Positions 35,461 to 43,800 of a DNA stretch of 64,000 nucleotides are shown here, piece after piece. How positions within the stretch are numbered: position 1 is the stretch's first letter; the number at the start of each line of letters is the position of its first letter. The position numbers and the translations under genes were made by a program. The notes below the pieces were generated by a model, which was not told where the DNA came from, did not search any database, and saw only the letters and a list, made by a program, of their open reading frames with translations. This stretch comes from RYN-428 sp035551995 (GTDB lineage: Bacteria > Planctomycetota > Phycisphaerae > Tepidisphaerales > Tepidisphaeraceae), in contig DASZME010000008.1 of the NCBI GenBank assembly GCA_035551995.1, positions 124,001 through 188,000 of the forward strand. Reading direction: 5' to 3'.

Positions 35461-36039
35461 ATGCGCGCCGATGATAAACCATCGCCCGGCGACGACAAAG
35501 CGGAATATCCGACAAAACAGCCGCCGCCGCGCTGGCTCGAATTGACCGCCGAGGCGTTCCTGGCGGATTGCCGTTTTGAAGCGTTTCGGGGATCGGGCCC
35601 CGGCGGGCAAAAACGCAACAAGACCAGCAATTGTATCCGTCTGACGCACGAGCCGAGCGGGCTTCATGTGATCGCCGGGGAGTCGCGTTCACAGGCCGAA
35701 AACAAATCGCGGGCGATCAGACGGATCAAGCTGAAGCTTGCCACTGACATGCGCCATCCGATCGATCCCCGCCGCTTCGAGCTGCCCGATTGGTTCGCGG
35801 CGGTCGTCATGCTTGGGCGAATCGCGGTGTCGCATCATAACGTCCACTACGCCCGCACGGCGGAATTGGTACTCGATCTGCTTGAATCGCGTCAGGGAAG
35901 CATTGGGGACGTGGCGAAATTGTTGGGCGTGACGACGTCGTCGGTGGCGACGTTTCTGCAAGACGAGCCGCAACTCTGGACCGCGGCAAACAAAATCCGC
36001 CGGACCGCGGGCCGCGTGATATTGACGACGCGAAAATGA
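35461..36039 (+). CDS. Class-I release-factor-like protein with GGQ motif
   Basis: A 192-residue protein whose N-terminal half is an RF-1 catalytic domain with GGQ at 48-50 (FRGSGPGGQKRNKTSN), used to hydrolyse peptidyl-tRNA on stalled ribosomes as in ArfB/ICT1. The C-terminal 90 residues (LPDWFAAVVMLGRIAVSHHNVH and DVAKLLGVTTSSVATFL) form a helical domain instead of the basic tail of ArfB, a layout I recall from planctomycete-type release-factor-like proteins. GGAGG six nt before ATG 35461 fixes the start. Confidence 0.9.
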   Translation: MRADDKPSPGDDKAEYPTKQPPPRWLELTAEAFLADCRFEAFRGSGPGGQKRNKTSNCIRLTHEPSGLHVIAGESRSQAENKSRAIRRIKLKLATDMRHPIDPRRFELPDWFAAVVMLGRIAVSHHNVHYARTAELVLDLLESRQGSIGDVAKLLGVTTSSVATFLQDEPQLWTAANKIRRTAGRVILTTRK

Positions 36040-36093
36040 CGCCGCTCCTCCACGGCAGACGCGGGGACTTATCGGCGACAAAGTTCGATGGGC

Positions 36094-36133
36094 AACCACG
36101 GATTTTCACGTTTCGGAAAAATAACCACGGATT
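36094..36133 (+). repeat. Direct repeat AACCACGGATT x2
   Basis: Identical 11-nt units at 36094-36104 and 36123-36133, followed by a related TTTCACGGAT. The repeats lie between the convergent GGQ gene and mreB. Comparable CCACGGATT arrays are common in intergenic DNA of planctomycetes (from memory). Confidence 0.5.
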
Positions 36134-36217
36134 GCACTGATTTCACGGATACGTCTTCTGTTGCGCTTTTCCGTCGGGAATTTCCCCACCCATGACACAC
36201 CAAGATGGATATCGATT

Positions 36218-37273
36218 CTACAGATCGTCCTCGTCGCTCTCCATCGTATCCTTCCAAACCTCGAGGTTTTCCAGATAGACGGCGGTTCCGCGCGCGACGC
36301 ACGTCAGCGGGTCTTCGGCCAATCTCACTTCCAAACCCGTCGCGTTGCTGATCACCGTCGTCAGCCCGCGCAGCAGGCTGCTTCCGCCGGCCATGCAAAT
36401 GCCGTTGTCCACCAGGTCGGCCGCGAGCTCGGGCTCGGCTTGTTCGAGGGTCTGCGTGACGGCCTCCACGATCGCGTTCACCGGCTCCTGCAACGCCTCG
36501 CGGATTTCCTCGGCGGTAACGGTGGTCTTGCGGGGAAGGCCGGAGATCATGTCGCGGCCTTTCACTTCCATCGTCGGCTCGTTGTCGCTAAATGGCGCCG
36601 CCGACCCGATTTCAATCTTGATGCGTTCGGCCATCTGCTCGCCAATCGCCATGTTATAAGTCTTTTTCATGTGGCTGACGATCGCTTCGTCGAAGTCGTC
36701 GCCGGCCGTGCGGACCGATTTACAGACGCTGATATCCGCCAGGGAGATGATGGCCACTTCGGTCGTTCCGCCGCCGATATCGACGATCATGCTCGCCGTC
36801 GGTTCGGTGACGGGCAATCCGGCGCCGATCGCGGCGGCCATCGGCTCTTCGACCAGATAGACGCGCCGCGCGCCGGCACGCTCGGCCGAATCGAGCACGG
36901 CCCGCTTTTCAACCGCGGTAATCCCCGACGGTATCGCGATCACCACCCGCGGTCCGATAAAATGTTTGCGACCGTGAACCCGGCGAATAAAATAACTGAG
37001 CATCGCCTCGGTTACTTCAAAATCGCTGATCACGCCGTCCTTCAGCGGACGAATGGCGGTGATGCTGCCGGGCGTTTTGCCAAGCATTTCTTTGGCGACC
37101 AGACCCACCGCGTTGCCGTTCTGAAGAACCCGGTTGGTCCCTTTCTTAACGGCGACGACGCTCGGCTCATTGAGTACGATGCCTTCGCCCTTCACGCAGA
37201 CTAATGTATTGCAGGTGCCCAGATCGATGCCCATATCGATGCTGAACATCCCTAACAGGGAATCGAATATCAC
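36218..37273 (-). CDS. mreB: Rod shape-determining protein MreB
   Basis: Actin-like ATPase that organises cell-wall synthesis along the cell body; 351 residues. Motifs: phosphate-1 MGIDLGTCNTLV, GIVLNEPSVVA, VVIAIPSGIT, phosphate-2 IVDIGGGTTEVAI and GGSSLLRGL. The start is the GTG at 37273, giving MIFDSLLGMFSIDMGIDLG, with AAGGAG at 37282-37287. No mreC or mreD follows; the gene stands alone and converges on the GGQ gene. Its presence shows that this lineage retains MreB-based morphogenesis. Confidence 0.95.
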   Translation of the reverse strand: MIFDSLLGMFSIDMGIDLGTCNTLVCVKGEGIVLNEPSVVAVKKGTNRVLQNGNAVGLVAKEMLGKTPGSITAIRPLKDGVISDFEVTEAMLSYFIRRVHGRKHFIGPRVVIAIPSGITAVEKRAVLDSAERAGARRVYLVEEPMAAAIGAGLPVTEPTASMIVDIGGGTTEVAIISLADISVCKSVRTAGDDFDEAIVSHMKKTYNMAIGEQMAERIKIEIGSAAPFSDNEPTMEVKGRDMISGLPRKTTVTAEEIREALQEPVNAIVEAVTQTLEQAEPELAADLVDNGICMAGGSSLLRGLTTVISNATGLEVRLAEDPLTCVARGTAVYLENLEVWKDTMESDEDDL

Positions 37274-37821
37274 GCCGGACACTCCTTCGCTGGCTGCCCG
37301 AATAACGCTCTGGCCCTTACCGTTGAATTGCCCAGATCGCCGCGAGCGTGCGTAAAATAGCGGTTCGCACCTCATCCTGCAAATAGCGACGCGTAAAGTG
37401 TCAAGCTTGATGTGTCAGCCCTGTTCAGGGGCGCGGCTGAAATCATCGCGTGAAGTATCGGATTGTCGAAAAAATGGTCCGAAATGCTCATATATATAAT
37501 GATCCGCAGCCTCTGCACCGCTCCCCTTCCAGTAGAAATTCGATCGCCGCGGCGCACGTTTTCGTAACACGGGCGCTTGCCGTTCAACCTGCAAATGCGG
37601 GCCATATTGACGCGATCTCGCGTCCAATAACGGATTTTACTTTTGCAGAGCGTCCATTATGATTCCAGTCGGACGATATACGGGGGTAACATCCCGCCGA
37701 TTCTCGATTGTCCTGAACCGCGGGTCAAAAAACACGTTCTAAATTAGAGCTTGCGTAACTGGCGCCGGCCCGTCGCCCGCGCAAAACGATTCTGATCGAA
37801 CGCAAGGCAAGGTGTGATCCG
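37274..37821. other. 548-nt divergent intergenic region
   Basis: It separates mreB (minus) from the giant FHA gene (plus) and should contain both promoters. On the minus strand, a 39-codon frame (37372-37491) begins with the same ATTATATATATG string that carries the glmS start codon; it has no recognisable similarity and is not called as a gene. No other feature was recognised. Confidence 0.4.
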
Positions 37822-40800
37822 ATGGCCGCTCCCCCCACTGAAACGACCTCCAGCTCGGCGACGCCTACGTTTGTTCCCCAGGGAAAACACGCCGGCAAGC
37901 CCTCGCTCCCGATCGGACGGGCCTTCACGCTTGTCGGCGCCAGACACCGGGCCCATCTGCATCTGCTCTCCTCCACCGTCAGTAAGTCGCACGCGATTAT
38001 CGTTAACGACGCCGGTAACCTTTATATCCGCGATACCGCCAGCCGCGAGCATGTCTACGTCAACGATCAGCCGGTGAAGGAAACCGATCTGCGTCACGGC
38101 GACACGGTCAAGATCGGATCATTCTCATTTCGTTTTGTGGATATGTCCGGCAAGAGCGGCCGTGTCATTCCCGACCCGGCCCCGCAGGCGGCCCTGGAGA
38201 TGGAAGGCGAAGCGCTCCCCATTCTGTTCGAGGGGCGGACCATTCTTTTTGGACGTCGGCCCAACTGCGACGTCATCTTTAAGGAAGAATCCGTCTCCAA
38301 TGTCCATGCGGTGATCTTTGAGATTAACGGCCAGCATTACATTCGCGATCTTGGCTCCCGCACCGGCACGTTCGTGAACGGCGAGCAAATCCATAATCAG
38401 CCGCTGGCGTTCAACGACGTGGTGCGGGTCGGCGACAAAGAAATGCGTTTTGTCCGCACCGGCGTTCCGTCGAATCTGGACGAACTGGAACACCTGATCG
38501 GGACATCAAAGCTCGGCGCCGAGTCGCTGGCACTGGCGAGCATCGACGCCGCCCGCTACACCGCCGCTCCCGCCCCGGCGGCGCCGCAGCACCTCACCGC
38601 CCCGTCGATCACCCCGGCGGCGCCACCGCCGCAGCGATTTACCGCGTCGCCCGTCCCGCAAGCGCCGCAACATCTGACGGCCGCCGCCCCGATCGCGCCG
38701 GCCGCCCCGGCCCCACAGCGATTCACTTCAACGCCGGCCGCGCCGCAGCAGCGGTATTCGGCCGCCCCAGCCCCGGCGGCGCCTCAGCGCTCCACCGCCG
38801 CTCCTGCCGCCGCCGCGCCTCAGCGATACACCGCCGCCCCGGCGCCCGCCGCTCCGCAGCGCTACATCGCCGCCCCGGCCACCGCCGCGCCGCAGCGCTA
38901 TACCACCGCCTCCCAACCTTCCGCCGGCCCGCAACGATACACGGCCGCCCCCGCCGCGCGGTCCCAATCGACCGCCGACCTGGATAAGCTGGATCTCGAC
39001 TCCGATTCGGACGTCTCCGGTCCCGGCGACACCAAGGCCATCCCGCTCGAAGGTCCCGATGAAACCTCCCGTACGCCGATCCTCTCGTCGCGCGTTGTCG
39101 ATACGGCCGACGAGATCGATCTGGAAGACCAGCGCATTCCGATAGCGGCCGCCCCGTCCAGCGCCCCCGCCGCGCCGGCGGCCGAGGAAGCCGAACTGGA
39201 TTTTGCTTTCTCCGCCGCTGAATTGGAATCGGCGCCGGTCGATCCGTCCGATGCGCTGGCCGATCTTCTCGCGGAGTTTGCGCCGCACATCGAGGGCGCC
39301 GTCCCCGCGATCACTGCGCCGCTCATGCCAGACGAAAGCGCGCCGCACGCGACGGCCCACGAACCGCCCGGCGAAAGCGCGCCGCACGCGACGGCCAACG
39401 AATCCACCGGCGAAACCGAGACGGCAAACGATGAATTGGATTTTGCCGTGGACGATCACGCTTGGCCGGTTTCCTCCGATGAAGCCGGCGGCGGGGCCGA
39501 TGCCGGAAACGACGAATTGGATTTCGCCGAAGAAGATGCGGCGCCATCCGTCACATCTCACGAACCCGCCGCGGAAATCCAGACGGACGACGACGAATTG
39601 GCCTTCACCGCCAACGAACACGCATTGTCCGCGGCGCCCGACGATTCAAAAATTGAAATCGCGACGGCCAACGCCGAATTAGACTTTGCCGTCGACGATG
39701 CCGTATTGCCCCTAATGCCTGCGGAATTCGCGGGCCAAACCGAGCCGGCGACCGACGAATTAAATTTGGCGGCCGCAACTCCCGCATCGCCTGACGCGAC
39801 TGACGAAGGCGCAACCGAAGCGGAAAAGGGCAATGACGACCTTAATTTCACGTCCAATAAAGACGTCTTGTCCACCAATCCTGCCGACTCGAAGATCGAA
39901 GTTGACGCGGCCAACGCCGAATTAGACTTCGCCATCGACGACGTCGAATTGCCCCAAACGCCTGCGGAATCCGCGGGGCAACCCGAGCCGGCAAACGACG
40001 AATTCGATTCGGCGCCCGCGAATCTCGCGTCGCCTGACCCCTCCGACAAAAACGGAACCGAAGCCGACAATGTCAATGACGAACTGAATTTCGCGTTCGA
40101 CGAACATGTGTTGTCCGCCGATCCTGCCGAGTCGGGAATCGATGCCGAGACGAGCAACGAAGGATTAGAGTTCGCCATCGACGATGTCGTATTGCCCCAG
40201 ACGCCTGCGGAATCCGCGGGCGAAGCCGAGCCGGCGAACGACGAATGGGATCTTGCGGTCGATGATCATGGGGTTCTGCAAACCGCTTCCCACGGCGCGA
40301 ACGAAGCGAATGCGATTCATGACGAATTAAGCGCCGCCGCCGACGATCACATTTCGCATGGCGCCACCCTCGATCGAGGCAGCGAAGCCGGGACGGCGAA
40401 ATCCGAATTGGCCCTCGCGACAGATGAACTCCTTTCGCACGATCCAAACGCCGACGCCGAAAACGTCGCGACGACCGAACATGAACTGCACGTGACTGGC
40501 GTCGATTCCCTTTTACAGCCGATCAGCGATGAATCCGCGACGTCCGCTTTCGTGGCGCAAGACGACATGGCTCTTGCCGTGGAAGATGACATCTTCCGTG
40601 GGGCCGTCGCGGAATTCGCGGAGAGTGAATGGGTAGCCGGTGAAGATGACGGGCTGCCGATGGGCGTCGAGCCGATGGAGCATTCGGGGGTGGGCGTGCC
40701 GACGCCGGCATATGCCGACGAAGAGGCTGCCCGATTGCTGAATTTGCCGCTTGGCGCACCGATCCCGCCGGCGTTTGGCGCGGCCAATACGCTCGTGACC

Positions 40801-43800
40801 GAAGACGCCACGGGAACGGGAACATCGCCGGACGAGGCGCCGTTCCCGTTGATTTCGGCGGGTGGATCGAAACCTTCCGATGGTTTTGCGCCCTTGGCCG
40901 AAGGCGAGGTTATCGCGCCGACCGATCCGTCGCCCGAATCGGCTCAGCAGTTGGAATCGCAACTCGCCCCGGCGCCGATTTCCGTGGGCGAACCGGTGAA
41001 GGTGGATGAACTCAGCGACTCCACCTTTGGACAAGCCGTCCAGGATTTTGCCGGCTCGGCGCTTGGCTCACTCGTGGAACAACACGAGGCCGGTTTGTCG
41101 GCGTCCGACGCCGGCGGCGATCCGGTCGTGGATGACGCCCTGGCGTTTCTCGCCCACGCGGGTCTTGCCGGCGACGATGATTTCGGCCTGGATTTCGAGG
41201 CCCTTTCCGCCGAGGTTTCCCCGGCGCCCGCCGCGCCCCAACCGCACGCCCTTACCGCCGCCGAAGCACTCGCCCCGACAGAGGATCTGCTCGACGACGA
41301 AGCGTTGGGATTGGATTTCGCGAATCTTGCGCCGCAGGAAACGACCGAACCGCTCTCGGCGGAGCGACCGGCTGTTTCGGCCGATGCGGCGATCTCCGAC
41401 GATGCATTGCTGGACGATGAAGCGTTCGCTTTGTACTTTGAAAATCTCGCTCCCGAAGAACCGTCCACCGCGCTCGCGCCGGACCACGCTGTCACGGCCA
41501 ATGAATGGCTTGTTTCGGACGAATCGGCGCCGGCCATCGAAGCGCCATTGGACGAGAGGCCCAACGAATCCGAGCTCGCCCCATTGACGCCGGACGAACT
41601 TGCGCCACAGGATGCGTCAGCGCCCCCGACGCCGAACGTCGGCGATGCGGTTGAACATTCATCGCCGACCGATCCGCCGGCGGGCGTCGAGATGTTTTCA
41701 GGGTTATCCTTCGAGGAACTGGTCTCGGAGGAAACGCCGCCGGAATCCAACGAGACCGAAGACGGATCGGCCGATGATTTATTCGACTGGGACTTCGGAG
41801 ATCTGGCCGAACCGTCCGCGTCCATAACTGCGCCTCCCGCGGAGTGGGCGCCGGAGCCTGCCGTGGGCGACGCACAGGAGACTGACGCGCAAATCCTCAA
41901 TGCCGACGAACTCGATTTCGGCGTCATCGAGACACCTGAAATCGCTCCGATCGCCGGCGCCGAGTTGTCCAGCGCGGCGGCGTCGGAAGATCCGGCGGCA
42001 TTCGATTTCATGGCGACGGCGGCTGACGGACTGGCCGGGTTCGATGATCTGGACGTCTTTGCCGCTCCGCAAGACCAAGCGGCCCGCTCGGCAAGTGTAG
42101 ACGAGGCGGCGGCGTTCACGGTCTCCGATGATGTTGATGTATCGCGGGCCGAGCGCGCGGACCTGTTCGAATCGCCCCAAACGACGGCGGAGCCGATCGA
42201 GACAAGCGAGCCGACACAGGCGCCGCTCCCCGCTCCACCCGCGCAGGTCGCGCCTGGCGCCGAACAACCGACGCCGAGCTTAGACGCGGCGGCGATTCCG
42301 CCGGATAACGGGCAATCCTCGACGGCCAACCGAGGGTCCGCGCCGGCGCCGGCGATCGATCCGTTTTTTGGAATGTCTCGCGATTTCGGGAGTTTTCTCG
42401 GCGGCGTGCCGTTGGCGTTGCCGGCGCAATCGTGGGTGCCCGCTCCGCCTCCGCCCGCCCCGCCGCGCGTCGTGCCGCCTCCGATGTTTGGCGAAACGCC
42501 GGTGTCGTTGGCCGCCAGGCATGACGATCGCTCCACGTCGCCACCGTCGCCGCCGCAAGCGCCGATCGCGCCTCCGCCACCGGCCCCGGCTCGGCATGAG
42601 CCGCCGGCTCAGGCGGTCGTTGCGGCTCCGATTCCGGTGGAAACGCCGCCCGTACAGGCCGTTGAATTTCGCCCCGAGGCAAGAGCGCAACTGTCTCCCG
42701 CGGAAGAGGCGGCGGTGTTGCCCGACGAGCCGCCGGCGCTGACCCATGAGGCGTGGGACGATGAGCTTCCTGAGTTGGCTGATCTGGCGCCGGATTTATT
42801 TGCCGATGAATCGGAGACGCCGACCAAGGAAGCCCAACCCGCCGCCCCGGCGCCGAACGAATCGGCCGTCGCCGCCCAGAAATGGAATCTCGCCCCGCCG
42901 GCCCCCATCGTCGAGCCGATGGTTCAAGACGAATTCACGGCATCCAATTCGTCGGCGCCAGAAACGATCGACGAAACTCCCGCGCCCGCGACATTGCCCG
43001 AACCGGCGGCGGCGATTGCGCCGCCTTCACGTCCGGCGGCGGCCGCGCCGGCCGCTCGGCCCTCGGCGCCCAAGACGCCGGCGCCGGTCGCGGCGAAGAA
43101 GCCGATGGCATCGACTGCGTCGCCGGCCGCTGGCCCGGCCGCGCCGACGGCGCCCCTCGCGAAAACGCCGACGGCGCCCGTGAAGAGCGCGGCGTTAAAA
43201 TCGAAAGTGCCGGCGCCGCAGCAGCCGCCCGTGCGAAAGCCGCCGGCTCGCGCCAAGCTCGCGGCGCGAAAATCGCCGGCGGGATTGACGAGCATGGGCA
43301 ACCCGGTGTTGCCGTCGGTGGATGTTTTTTCGCAGCTTCCGGTCGATCTCGCCGGCGGCGCAAATATTCCGCAAATCGCGCGCGTCGGTTTCGTGCCGCC
43401 CGGCTCGGGCGGCAACCGCCGTCCGCCCGGCGCGGGTCTTCGTCCACCTGCTCCGCGCAAGCCGGGCGATACACCCCCGCCCGCGCGGAGCGGCCGGGCG
43501 GCGCCCGCGCCGGCCAAGCCCGCCGGTCGACGGCCGGTGATCGCCGAGGCGATGGAAGACGTCGCCGAGGATCTGCCGCTGCCGTCGGAAGAATTGCTGC
43601 AGCAGGAGCCGCTGGAGCTTCCGCCGGAACACTTCGCCGAGCAGGACAAAAAGGCGAAAAAACGCTGGCGGTTCCCGTTCCTGAAAGTCGTGTTGCTGGG
43701 CGTCGCGGCCGGCGGTGGCGCCGGCGCGTGGTTCGGCCTCACGCCGGTCTCCACGCTTCAGGCCGCGATGAAATTCGACGGGATTCAGGCGTTGGACGCC

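Noticed and set aside
34740..35474. Long plus-strand open frame opposite the CE15-like gene
   Set aside because: It is antisense to a well-supported enzyme, rich in Arg and His, and has no similarity; a shadow of GC-rich codon use.
38728..42536. Long minus-strand frames inside the FHA gene
   Set aside because: They result from the repetitive GC-rich coding of the plus strand; their translations are Gly/Arg or Ser/Ala low-complexity sequence.
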